DNA from: Streptantibioticus rubrisoli
GTDB taxonomy: Bacteria > Actinomycetota > Actinomycetes > Streptomycetales > Streptomycetaceae
DNA: 64,000 nucleotides
Assembly (NCBI RefSeq): GCF_024436055.1
Contig: NZ_JANFNH010000004.1
Coordinates: forward strand, 248,001-312,000
Direction of reading: 5' to 3'
Shown: positions 16,172 through 24,035 of the stretch, piece after piece
Numbering within the stretch: the stretch's first letter is position 1
Layout: every line of letters starts with the position of its first letter
Translations under genes and position numbers: made by a program
The notes under the pieces: generated by a model
The model's input: the letters and a program-made list of their open reading frames with translations, nothing else
What the model was told of the DNA's origin: nothing
The model's database searches: none

Positions 16172-16807
16172 ATGTCGGCCATGACGAGGGGCCTTGGGGC
16201 AGCCAGGGTGGCGGTCGCGCTGCTTGCGGCCAGTGCGCTTGCTGTGACGTTTGACCAGGCGCTGCACATCGGTGAGGGTGCGGCGAACTGGTTCTCCTAC
16301 TTCACCAATCTGTCCAACCTCTTCGGTTTCGCGGTGCTGTTGGTCGGCGGGCTGGCGCTGTTGACCGGGCGCGGCCCGATCGGTGACGCGTGGCGGGGCG
16401 CCGCCGCGGTGTACCTGGCGGTGACCGGGGTCGTCTACTGGACGTTGCTGGCCGGTCAGGAACGCGGCGACGTGATCGTCTGGGCCAACATCGTGATGCA
16501 CGCGGTGATGCCGGTGGTGGCGCTGGCCGACTGGTTGGCGGGGCCGCCCGCCCGCCCGATCCGCTGGGTGCGTGGACTGCCGTGGCTGGCCTTCCCGTTG
16601 GTGTATCTCGCGTACTCGCTGCTGCGCGGGCCGTTCGCCCACTGGTACCCGTACGACTTCCTGGACCCGCGCCAGCCGGGCGGCTACCGCCATGTGACGA
16701 CCTGGACGCTGGTCGTCACGGCGGTGTTCGTCTTCTTCATGTCGCTGATCGTCGGTTTGGGCAACCGCCTTGCGAGACTGCGCCCGGCGCCGTCCAGGAG
16801 CTGGTGA
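16172..16807 (+). CDS. Pr6Pr-family six-helix membrane protein
   Basis: 211 aa with six predicted membrane helices. The family's signature FSYFTNLSNLFGFAVLL lies in the second helix region. NIVMHAVMPVVALADWL, WLAFPLVYLAYSLLRG and the loop HWYPYDFLDPRQPGGYR follow. Pr6Pr proteins are related to eukaryotic FAR-17A/AIG1 (AIG1 hydrolyses fatty-acid esters of hydroxy fatty acids), and the conserved Thr-Asn/Ser and His are the suspected catalytic residues. The bacterial role is unknown. The gene is monocistronic, with a hairpin after its stop. Confidence 0.85.
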   Translation: MSAMTRGLGAARVAVALLAASALAVTFDQALHIGEGAANWFSYFTNLSNLFGFAVLLVGGLALLTGRGPIGDAWRGAAAVYLAVTGVVYWTLLAGQERGDVIVWANIVMHAVMPVVALADWLAGPPARPIRWVRGLPWLAFPLVYLAYSLLRGPFAHWYPYDFLDPRQPGGYRHVTTWTLVVTAVFVFFMSLIVGLGNRLARLRPAPSRSW

Positions 16808-16810
16808 GCG

Positions 16811-16833
16811 GCCGCTCGCGTGCGGCGAGCGGC
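16811..16833. terminator. Bidirectional terminator
   Basis: GCCGCTCGC (16811-16819) and GCGAGCGGC (16825-16833) form a perfect 9-bp stem with a 5-nt loop, directly after the Pr6Pr stop and before the convergent gene. Confidence 0.6.
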
Positions 16834-16874
16834 TCGCGGAAGTTGGCCTTCGGACGGCGCGCGGGTCCGCTCCC

Positions 16875-17555
16875 TCACACCGGACGGTCCCCGGCCGTGA
16901 GCGAGGAGAGGGGGCCAGGCCGGGGAATGCGGCCGAAGTCGCCCTCGGCGCAGTCGTCGTGGAGACGGGCGATGGCGCCGCGCAGTGCTCTGGGCAGTCG
17001 CGGGGTGCGGCCGCGGTGCCACTGCACCAGCAGGTCGCGGCGCGCCGACTCCGACAGCAGCAGCGGTCCGTCGGCCCGTTCGGGGGCGCGATGCGGGTGC
17101 GCGGCGCCCGACGGCCGGGTGGCCTGACCGCGCCAGTGGTCGGCGTCACGGAACTCGCCGCGGCGGCGGTGGTCCAGGAACAGGCAGTAGGCCGCGGTAC
17201 GGCTGCCGCCGCCCGCCGCGAACCGCCACCAGAACTCGGCCGCCTCGCCGTGACCGGCCAGATGCAGCAGGGCGCCGAAGACCAGGGCGCCCTCCGGGTC
17301 GATCCGCTCGTGGTCGACCAGCCGGTCCAAACTGGCCGCCGCTTCCGGCGCGCCCAGCACCAGCGCGCAGGCCAGGTCGAGTTCGTGCCGGGCCTGTTCG
17401 GGCGCGGTGGTGGGGGGCGCGGCGCCCGCGGTGCCCATACTGCGGGCCACCGCCTCCCGGGCGGCGACCGGGTCGTAGTCCTCGTACTCGTGCGCCAGCA
17501 CCTCGGCCGTGCCGAGCAGCGCCTCGATGCTCTCGCCAGCGCGGCGTGAACGCAT
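16875..17555 (-). CDS. Alpha-helical repeat protein paired with a sigma factor
   Basis: 226 aa. Mostly helical. SIEALLGTAEVLAHEYEDYDPVAAREAVAR is followed by repeat-like stretches DLACALVLGAPEAAASLDRLVDHERID, GALVFGALLHLAGHGEAAEFWWRFAAGG and TAAYCLFLDHRRRGEFRDADHW, which resemble TPR/Sel1 helices. The tail is basic. It begins 14 bp after the sigma-factor stop, so the two are one operon. This sigma plus helical-protein pair recurs in streptomycetes. A regulatory partner of the sigma factor is a reasonable inference. No anti-sigma zinc motif is present. Confidence 0.65.
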   Translation of the reverse strand: MRSRRAGESIEALLGTAEVLAHEYEDYDPVAAREAVARSMGTAGAAPPTTAPEQARHELDLACALVLGAPEAAASLDRLVDHERIDPEGALVFGALLHLAGHGEAAEFWWRFAAGGGSRTAAYCLFLDHRRRGEFRDADHWRGQATRPSGAAHPHRAPERADGPLLLSESARRDLLVQWHRGRTPRLPRALRGAIARLHDDCAEGDFGRIPRPGPLSSLTAGDRPV

Positions 17556-17569
17556 CCGTCCGGCCCCCC

Positions 17570-18151
17570 TCACTCCCGCCACGGAATCCCCAGCCGTGCC
17601 GCCAGTTTCCTCCTCGCGATGCTGACATGCGACCGTACGGTGCTCTCCTCCACTCCCAACAAGGCGGCGATGAACGCGTCGTCGTATCCCAGCGCGAAGC
17701 GCAGCACGATCACGTCGCACTGCCGCTCGGGTAACTCGGAGATGGCCGAGTACAGTCCGAGCCTGCTCTCCAGGACGGCGAACTGCTCCTGCGCCTCGCG
17801 CAGTGCCCGGGAGACGGCGTCGAAGGCGGCGGTCTCGGTGAGCGCCACCGGACGGTTGTGTGCGCTGAGCCAGTTGGCCACGTGTTCCTTCAGCACGGTC
17901 CAGGCGTAGAACGGCACCGACTCCTGGCGCAGCACATGCGGCCAACAGGCGGCGAGTTGACGGGATATGGCGCCCTCGATGCGCAGGGCGGCGGCGCGGC
18001 TGCCGGTGTGCAGATGGGCGTAGCGCAGCCACAGCAGGTGGTGGGTGTCGTGGAAGGCCTCGAAGGTCAAGGCCAGGCGGCGCACGGGCTGCCGCAGCGG
18101 AGGGCCGGACGGGCCGTCGGACGCGGATGGGTGCGGGGGATTGGTGTTCAC
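17570..18151 (-). CDS. ECF-like RNA polymerase sigma factor
   Basis: 193 aa. The C-terminal region 4 is clear: ISELPERQCDVIVLRFALGYDDAFIAALLGVEESTVRSHVSIARRKLAARL, with a helix-turn-helix for the -35 element. Region 2 is degenerate: FEAFHDTHHLLWLRYAHLHTGSRAAALRIEGAI has the spacing of region 2.1-2.2 but lacks a typical region 2.4. It belongs to the divergent group of streptomycete sigma-like proteins. The GTG start follows AGAGGA. Co-transcribed with the downstream helical protein. Confidence 0.82.
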   Translation of the reverse strand: MNTNPPHPSASDGPSGPPLRQPVRRLALTFEAFHDTHHLLWLRYAHLHTGSRAAALRIEGAISRQLAACWPHVLRQESVPFYAWTVLKEHVANWLSAHNRPVALTETAAFDAVSRALREAQEQFAVLESRLGLYSAISELPERQCDVIVLRFALGYDDAFIAALLGVEESTVRSHVSIARRKLAARLGIPWRE

Positions 18152-18352
18152 ACGGTCCTCTGCTGGATTTCACGACCGCGCCCGTCGCTGACGGACGGCG
18201 GCGTCGGTTCGAGGGGGCTTGCGCCCTCGCCTGTCAGCCAATCGGACAAACGGTCCTGGTGTGTAACGCGGCCCCGTAAAAATCTTCCGCAGCGTAATGG
18301 TATGACTACTCCAACTCCGGGTTCGCATCGGTTCGGCACGGGAGGGGCGGTC

Positions 18353-19180
18353 ATGAGCGAGTACGGACTCGGCTCGTCCGGCGTCGACCTGCGGCTGGAC
18401 CGGGCGCATTCGGCCCGTATCTACGACTACTTCCTCGGCGGCAGGACCAACTTCGCCGCCGACCGGGAGGCCGCGGTCAAGGTCCTCGGCGTCTTCCCGG
18501 CCGCTGGGCTCGCCGCCCGGGTGAACCGGGAGTTCATGCACCGCGCCACCCGCGCCCTGGCCCGGGCCGGGATGCGCCAGTGGCTGGACATCGGCACCGG
18601 CATCCCGACCTCGCCCAACCTGCACGAGGTCGCCCAGCGGATCGCGCCCGAGGCGCGGGTGGTCTACACCGACAACGACCCCATCGTGCTGGCCCATGCC
18701 GCCGCGCTGCTGCGCAGCCGCCCCGAGGGCCGCACCGCGTATGTGGAGGCCGATGTCACCGACCCCGAGGCGGTGCTGTCGGCGCCCCAACTGCTGGGGA
18801 CCCTGGACCTGTCGCGGCCGGTGGCGCTCAGCCTGAACGCCCTGCTGCACTTCGTCGACGACGAGCGGGGCGGCGGTGCGCACGCCGTCGTGGAGCACTT
18901 CAAGCGGGCGCTGCCGTCCGGCAGTACGTTGGCCGTCTCGCACGCCACGGCCGACTTCGCGCCCGAGGCGCTGGCCGAGGTGACCGCCATCTACCGGGCG
19001 GCGGGCACCCCGGTACGGCTGCGGGACCGGGCGGAGTTCGCACGGTTCTTTGACGGCTGGGAGCTGCTGGAGCCGGGCATCACCGTCTCGCACCGGTGGC
19101 GTCCCGACGAGCCACGCGGTGCGGAGGCGGTCAGCGCGGCGGAGGCGTCCTGCTATGCGGCGGTGGCCCGCAAGCCGTAG
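18353..19180 (+). CDS. SAM-dependent methyltransferase, PF04672 family
   Basis: 275 aa. The family's start LDRAHSARIYDYFLGGRTNFAADREAA is present, then a SAM-binding Rossmann fold with WLDIGTGIPTSPNLHEVAQ (motif I), VVYTDNDPIVLAHAAALL (acidic residue for the ribose hydroxyls) and AYVEADVTDP. This family is greatly expanded in streptomycetes, and substrates are mostly unknown. The ATG at 18353 follows GGGAGGGG. An in-frame ATG at 18302 would add 17 residues. Confidence 0.92.
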   Translation: MSEYGLGSSGVDLRLDRAHSARIYDYFLGGRTNFAADREAAVKVLGVFPAAGLAARVNREFMHRATRALARAGMRQWLDIGTGIPTSPNLHEVAQRIAPEARVVYTDNDPIVLAHAAALLRSRPEGRTAYVEADVTDPEAVLSAPQLLGTLDLSRPVALSLNALLHFVDDERGGGAHAVVEHFKRALPSGSTLAVSHATADFAPEALAEVTAIYRAAGTPVRLRDRAEFARFFDGWELLEPGITVSHRWRPDEPRGAEAVSAAEASCYAAVARKP

Positions 19181-19288
19181 CCTCCGGCGGATCCTCGTCC
19201 ACCGGTGGCCCGCGGCCGCGGGCCGCGATCGGCCGAGGCCCTTCGCACAGGCGTCAAGTGGCTCTGCTGTGCGCCCCTTCCAGGTTTC

Positions 19289-19302
19289 TGCAACGCGTTC
19301 TA
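19289..19302. promoter_or_regulatory. KstR-type operator upstream of the FadE gene
   Basis: TGCAACGCGTTCTA fits every fixed position of the mycobacterial and rhodococcal KstR consensus TnnAACnnGTTnnA. It lies 55 bp upstream of the acyl-CoA dehydrogenase start. The same sequence, apart from the two central bases, occurs at 28118-28131 in front of echA19. KstR is the TetR-type repressor of cholesterol catabolism. Confidence 0.7.
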
Positions 19303-19356
19303 CTCTGTGCGCCGACACCGCGGGACCGCCGGGCACACCAGACCTCAGGAGGGGCC

Positions 19357-20535
19357 GTGCACCTGGACTACACCCCCGAGCAGCAGCGCCTGCGTGACGA
19401 ACTGCGCGCCTACTTCGGTAGGTTGGTGCCCGACAACGCCTACGCCCGGCACCGCGACCCGGCGGGCCAGAAGGCCTTCTACCGGGAGACCATCCGCCGC
19501 CTCGGCGCGGACGGCTGGCTGGGCGTGGGCTGGCCGGTGGAGTACGGCGGGCGCGGGCTGAGCCCCATGGAGCAGTTCGTCTTCTTCGACGAGGCCGCGC
19601 AGGCTGGGGTGCCGCTGCCGCTGATGGCGCTCAACACCGTGGGTCCGACGATCATGCAGTTCGGCACCGACGAGCAGAAGGCGTACTTCCTGCCGAAGAT
19701 CCTCTCCGGCGAGATCGACTTCGCCATCGGCTACAGCGAACCCGACGCGGGAACCGATCTGGCCGCGCTGAAGACCCGCGCGGTCCGCGACGGCGACGAG
19801 TACGTGGTCAACGGCCAGAAGATCTGGACCACCAACGGCGACACCGCCGACTGGGTCTGGCTCGCGGTGCGCACCGCCCCGGACGCGCCGCCGCACCAGG
19901 GCATCAGCATCCTGCTCGTCCCGACCAGCGACCCCGGCTACTCGTGCACCGTCATCCACACCCTCGCCGGGCACGACACCACCGCCAGCTACTACGAGGA
20001 CATCCGGGTGCCGGTCACCCGCCGGGTCGGCGAGGAGAACAAGGGCTGGCGGCTGATCACCACCCAGCTCAACCACGAACGCGTCACCCTCGCCGCGCAC
20101 GGCACCATGGCCGTCCGCGCCCTGCACGACGTGCGGCGTTGGGCCGCCCAGACCAAGCTCGGCGATGGCCGTCGGGTCATCGACCTCGGCTGGGTGCGCG
20201 CCCGGCTGGCCCGCGCCCACGCCAGGCTGGACGCGATGAAGCTGCTCAACTGGCAGATGGTGGACGCCCTGCAGCGCGGCACGCTCACCCCGCAGGACGC
20301 CTCCGCGGTCAAGGTCTACGGCTCGGAGGCCCGGCGCGACGCGTACGCCTGGCTGATGGAAGTCGCCGCGGCGGCCGGACCGTTGAAGGAGGGGTCGGCC
20401 GGGGCGCTGCTGCACGGGGAGTTGGAGCGGGGATACCGCAGCGCGGTGATCTTCACCTTCGGCGGCGGGAACAACGAGATCCAGCGGGAGATCATCTCGT
20501 GGATCGGCCTTGGCATGCCGAGGGTCCGCCGCTGA
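19357..20535 (+). CDS. Acyl-CoA dehydrogenase, FadE26/ChsE4-like
   Basis: 392 aa, the usual length. The N-terminal helical domain begins LDYTPEQQRLRDELRAYFGRL. GWPVEYGGRGLSPMEQ, FAIGYSEPDAGTDLAALKTRAVRDGDEYVVNGQKIWTT and the C-terminal FTFGGGNNEIQREII (FAD/NAD-loop region) are all conserved. The sequence pattern along the whole length, for example GYSEPxAGTDLA and TTQLNHERV, matches mycobacterial FadE26 (ChsE4), the alpha subunit of the alpha2-beta2 enzyme that desaturates the C27 sterol side chain. The FadE27 (ChsE5) partner is not in the window. The GTG start at 19357 follows CAGGAGGGG. A KstR-type site lies upstream. Confidence 0.85.
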   Translation: MHLDYTPEQQRLRDELRAYFGRLVPDNAYARHRDPAGQKAFYRETIRRLGADGWLGVGWPVEYGGRGLSPMEQFVFFDEAAQAGVPLPLMALNTVGPTIMQFGTDEQKAYFLPKILSGEIDFAIGYSEPDAGTDLAALKTRAVRDGDEYVVNGQKIWTTNGDTADWVWLAVRTAPDAPPHQGISILLVPTSDPGYSCTVIHTLAGHDTTASYYEDIRVPVTRRVGEENKGWRLITTQLNHERVTLAAHGTMAVRALHDVRRWAAQTKLGDGRRVIDLGWVRARLARAHARLDAMKLLNWQMVDALQRGTLTPQDASAVKVYGSEARRDAYAWLMEVAAAAGPLKEGSAGALLHGELERGYRSAVIFTFGGGNNEIQREIISWIGLGMPRVRR

Positions 20536-20696
20536 CCGACCGCCCCTTCCCCAGGTCTGTCCCCGCCAAACGCACGCGGCGCCAAAGCGGGGTGCGCGAA
20601 CCCGGCCGTGATGCGCCGTGCCGTACCCTGCACGGCGCGGCCATACTGGAAAACGCCGGGTGACGGAAGCGGAACAACGGGGGGCGGCGACTTGCG

Positions 20697-22853
20697 ATGG
20701 GGGAGAACAGGCTGATCCGGGAGCGATACCGGCTGATCGAGCTGATCGGCCGTGGTGGCATGGGCGAGGTGTGGCGCGCCGAGGACGAGGCGCTGGGCCG
20801 CAAGGTCGCGGTCAAGTGCCTCAAGCCCATGAAGACCTCCAGCGACCCCGCGCACTCGCGGGCGATGGAGCTGCGGTTCCGCCGCGAGGCGCGGGTCGCC
20901 GCCTCGCTGCAGCACCGCGGCATCACCGTGGTGCACGACTTCGGCGAGGACGACGGGGTGCTCTACCTCGTCATGGAACTGCTGGACGGCCGCAACCTGC
21001 TGCAACTGCTGGAGGACGGACAGCGCATCCCGCTGCCGGTGCCCGACCTACTGGACATCGCCGAGCAGGTCGCCGCCGCGCTGGCGTACACCCATGCCCA
21101 GGGAGTGGTGCACCGGGACCTGAAACCGGCCAACATCATTCGCGTGCCCGACGGCACGGTGAAGATCTGCGACTTCGGTATCGCCCGGCTCGGCCACGAC
21201 ATCGGCTTCACCTCCCGGCTGACCGGCACCGGCATGGCGATGGGCACCCCGCACTACATGTCGCCCGAGCAGATCGCAGGTGGCGAGGTCGACCACCGCA
21301 GCGACCTCTACTCGTTCGGCTGTGTGCTCTACGAACTGGCCACCGGCGCCCCGCCGTTCGACATGGACGACGCCTGGGCGGTACTGGTGCGGCACCGGGA
21401 CACCGCCCCCGAACCGCCGCGCGAGCGCCGCCCCGAACTGTCGGAGCCGCTGGAGCGGTTGATCCTCGACCTGCTCGGCAAGGAGCCGGACGACCGCCCG
21501 CAGGACGCCCAGGTGATCGGCAAGCGGCTGGCCGCCATCCAGGCGAGCGCGGAGCGCGCGAGCGAACTGCCCCACTGGGCCCGTACGTTGACCGGTGGAC
21601 CGCAGGCGATCGGCTGCCGCGGACCCCGCCCGGCAGCCGAGGACACCCCGCTCGCCGGAGCCTGGTACAACGCCGCCTGGGCCGCCCGGCCGCGGCACGC
21701 CGCCGATCCCGAACTGCTCGCCGTGCTGGCCAGTCGGCACAACGCGGCCCTGAGCCTGGGCAGGCTCGGCCGCTGGAGCGAGGCGGTGGAGGTGCACCGC
21801 GCCGTCGCCCAGGCCCGCGAGGACGCGCTCGGCGCCGAGCACCCCGAGACGCTGGCCAGCCGCTACGAACTGGGCTTCGCGCTCAGCCGACTCGGCCTGG
21901 CCCAGGAGGCGCTGAACGAGTACGAGCGGGTGGTCGCCGCCCGTAGCCGGGCACTGGGCGCCGACCATCCGCAGACCCTCGCCGCCCGCCAGGAGACCGC
22001 GTTCGCCCTCGGCAGGCTCGGCCGCCACGAGGACGCCCACCAGGTCTACACCGAGGTGCTCGGCGCGCGGGAGCGCACCATGGGCGCCGAGCACCCCGAC
22101 ACCCTGCGCTGCCGGCACAACCTCGCCTTCAACCTCGGTCGGCTCGGTCGGCTCCAGGAGTCCTACGAGACGGCCCGCGATGTGGCCGCCGCCCGGTCCC
22201 GGGTGCTGGGCGCGGGGCATCCGGACACCCTGGTCACCCGCTTCGAGGTCGCCTACACCCTCGGCCAGTTGGGCCGCTGGGAGGACGCGCTCGCCGAGTA
22301 CCGGGACGTGGTCGCGGCCCGCTCCGCCAGCCTCGGTCCGGACCATCCGGACAGCCTGGCCGCCCGTTACGAGGTCGGCATCTGCCTGGGGCGGCTCGGG
22401 CGCAGTGAGGAGGCGCTGAAGCTCTACCGGGATCTGGCCGCGGTGCGCGCGCGGGTCCAGGGGGCCGAACACCCCGAGACGCTGCGGGCCCGGCACGGCA
22501 TGGGCGTCAACCTCGGCAGGCTCGGCCGCTGGAAGGAGGCGCTCGCCGAGGCCCACCAGGTGTACGAGGCCCGCGCCGGGGCGCTGGGCGCCGAACATCC
22601 CGACACCCTGGTCAGCGGGCGCGAAGTCGCCGTCGCGCTGGGCTGGTTGGGCCGCTGGGACGAGGCCCTGGGCATCTACCGCGTGGTCGCCGAGGGGCGG
22701 GAGCGGGCGCTCGGCCCCAACCACCCGGACACCCTGACCAGCCGCAACGACGAGGCGCACTGCCTGGAGCAACTGGGCCGCGGCGCCGAGGCGGTGGACC
22801 TGTACCGCAGGGTGGCGGCGATCCGCCGGGAGTACGCCACCACAGCCACCTAA
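20697..22853 (+). CDS. Soluble Ser/Thr protein kinase with TPR C-terminus
   Basis: 718 aa. The kinase domain (about residues 11-275) is complete: glycine loop IGRGGMGEVW, ATP lysine in VAVKCL (K40), catalytic HRDLKPANI, DFGIARL, the activation-segment end GTPHYMSPEQI, and SDLYSFGCVLYELATG. After a linker, about nine kinesin-light-chain-type TPRs of 42 residues (LGRLGRWEDALAEY...LGxEHPDTLxxR) fill residues 320-710. There is no membrane helix or PASTA domain, unlike PknB-type kinases, so it should act in the cytosol with the repeats recruiting substrates. It stands between the FadE gene and the monooxygenase operon without a link to either. Confidence 0.93.
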   Translation: MGENRLIRERYRLIELIGRGGMGEVWRAEDEALGRKVAVKCLKPMKTSSDPAHSRAMELRFRREARVAASLQHRGITVVHDFGEDDGVLYLVMELLDGRNLLQLLEDGQRIPLPVPDLLDIAEQVAAALAYTHAQGVVHRDLKPANIIRVPDGTVKICDFGIARLGHDIGFTSRLTGTGMAMGTPHYMSPEQIAGGEVDHRSDLYSFGCVLYELATGAPPFDMDDAWAVLVRHRDTAPEPPRERRPELSEPLERLILDLLGKEPDDRPQDAQVIGKRLAAIQASAERASELPHWARTLTGGPQAIGCRGPRPAAEDTPLAGAWYNAAWAARPRHAADPELLAVLASRHNAALSLGRLGRWSEAVEVHRAVAQAREDALGAEHPETLASRYELGFALSRLGLAQEALNEYERVVAARSRALGADHPQTLAARQETAFALGRLGRHEDAHQVYTEVLGARERTMGAEHPDTLRCRHNLAFNLGRLGRLQESYETARDVAAARSRVLGAGHPDTLVTRFEVAYTLGQLGRWEDALAEYRDVVAARSASLGPDHPDSLAARYEVGICLGRLGRSEEALKLYRDLAAVRARVQGAEHPETLRARHGMGVNLGRLGRWKEALAEAHQVYEARAGALGAEHPDTLVSGREVAVALGWLGRWDEALGIYRVVAEGRERALGPNHPDTLTSRNDEAHCLEQLGRGAEAVDLYRRVAAIRREYATTAT

Positions 22854-22857
22854 CGAA

Positions 22858-22872
22858 CTGACGCTACGTCAG
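22858..22872. promoter_or_regulatory. Perfect dyad upstream of the monooxygenase-ligase operon
   Basis: CTGAC-GCTAC-GTCAG is a 15-bp site with perfect outer arms, 45 bp upstream of the monooxygenase start and directly after the kinase gene. It shares the pattern CTGAC-N5-GTYAG with a second dyad in the fadD19/echA19 promoter (28082-28096). A common TetR-type regulator is inferred. Confidence 0.5.
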
Positions 22873-22916
22873 AAAATCTCTTCCCCTTGTCGGTGGTGTG
22901 CGGCATCCTGCCCCCC

Positions 22917-24035
22917 ATGGAGACGGAGCTGAGCCAGCGGCTGGGCATCGAGTACCCCATCTTCGGCTTCACGCCGTTCCCCGCGGTCGCCGCGGCCATC
23001 AGCCAGGCGGGCGGCCTCGGCGTACTGGGCGCGGTGCGCTACGGGGCCGCCGACGACCTCGCCCGCGACCTCGACTGGCTGGACGCGCACACCGCAGGGC
23101 GGCCGTACGGGCTCGACGTGGTGATGCCCGCGAAGAAGGTCGAGGGCGTCACCGTCGCCGAGATCGAGGCGATGATCCCCGAAGGGCACCGGCGGTTCGT
23201 CAAGGACACCCTCGCCCGCCATGGCGTGCCGGAGCTGCCGGTCGGTGAGCAGTCCGGCTGGCGGATCACCGGCTGGATGGAGGAGGTCGCCCGCCGCCAA
23301 CTCGACGTCGCCTTCGGCCACCCGGTCAAGCTGCTCGCCAACGCACTGGGGTCGCCGCCGCCCGATGTCATCCAACGCGCCCACGCCAACGGCGCGTTGG
23401 TCGCCGCGCTGGCCGGCAGCGCCCGGCACGCCCGGCACCACCAGGAGGCGGGCATCGACATCGTCGTCGCCCAGGGCTACGAGGCGGGCGGGCACACCGG
23501 TGAGATCGCCACCATGGTGCTCACCCCTGAGGTGGTCGCCGCGGTGTCCCCCCTTCCGGTGCTGGCTGCCGGGGGCATCGGCAGCGGCGAACAGGTCGCC
23601 GCCGGGCTGGCACTCGGCGCCCAGGGCGTGTGGCTCGGCTCGATCTGGCTCACCACCCGTGAGGCGGAACTGAACTCACCGGCGCTCACCCGGAAGCTGC
23701 TCGCCGCCGGGTCCGGGGACACCGTCCGCTCCCGCGCCCTGACCGGCAAGCCCGCCCGCCAGTTGCGCACCCGCTGGACCGAGGCGTGGGACGATCCGGC
23801 GACCCCGGATCCGCTGCCGATGCCGCTGCAGGGGCTGCTGGTCGCCGAGGCGGTCTCCCGCATCCAGACGTACGAGGTCGAGCCGCTGCTCGGTACGCCC
23901 GTCGGCCAGATCGTCGGGCGGCTCAACACCGAACGCCCGGTCCGGGCGGTCTTCGACGACCTGGTCCGTGGCTTCGAGCGGGCCATCACCCGTGTCAACC
24001 GGATCGCCGGACGTGAAGGAGGTCGCCCCCGATGA
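22917..24035 (+). CDS. Nitronate monooxygenase/2-nitropropane dioxygenase-like flavoprotein
   Basis: 372 aa TIM barrel. ELSQRLGIEYPIFGF starts the barrel. GLGVLGAVRYG, VVAQGYEAGGHTGEIATMV and the FMN-phosphate loop LAAGGIGSGEQVAAGLALGAQGVWLGS are conserved. Family members oxidise nitronates or reduce enoyl thioesters. Mycobacterial relatives occur in lipid and steroid catabolism (for example IpdC, Rv3553). The gene overlaps the ligase gene by 4 bp, so the two act together and the substrate is probably a CoA thioester. No good ribosome site precedes the ATG. Confidence 0.85.
   Translation: METELSQRLGIEYPIFGFTPFPAVAAAISQAGGLGVLGAVRYGAADDLARDLDWLDAHTAGRPYGLDVVMPAKKVEGVTVAEIEAMIPEGHRRFVKDTLARHGVPELPVGEQSGWRITGWMEEVARRQLDVAFGHPVKLLANALGSPPPDVIQRAHANGALVAALAGSARHARHHQEAGIDIVVAQGYEAGGHTGEIATMVLTPEVVAAVSPLPVLAAGGIGSGEQVAAGLALGAQGVWLGSIWLTTREAELNSPALTRKLLAAGSGDTVRSRALTGKPARQLRTRWTEAWDDPATPDPLPMPLQGLLVAEAVSRIQTYEVEPLLGTPVGQIVGRLNTERPVRAVFDDLVRGFERAITRVNRIAGREGGRPR

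Noticed and set aside
21048-22772. 574-codon minus-strand frame opposite the kinase
   Set aside because: It mirrors the TPR repeats and has no independent motif.
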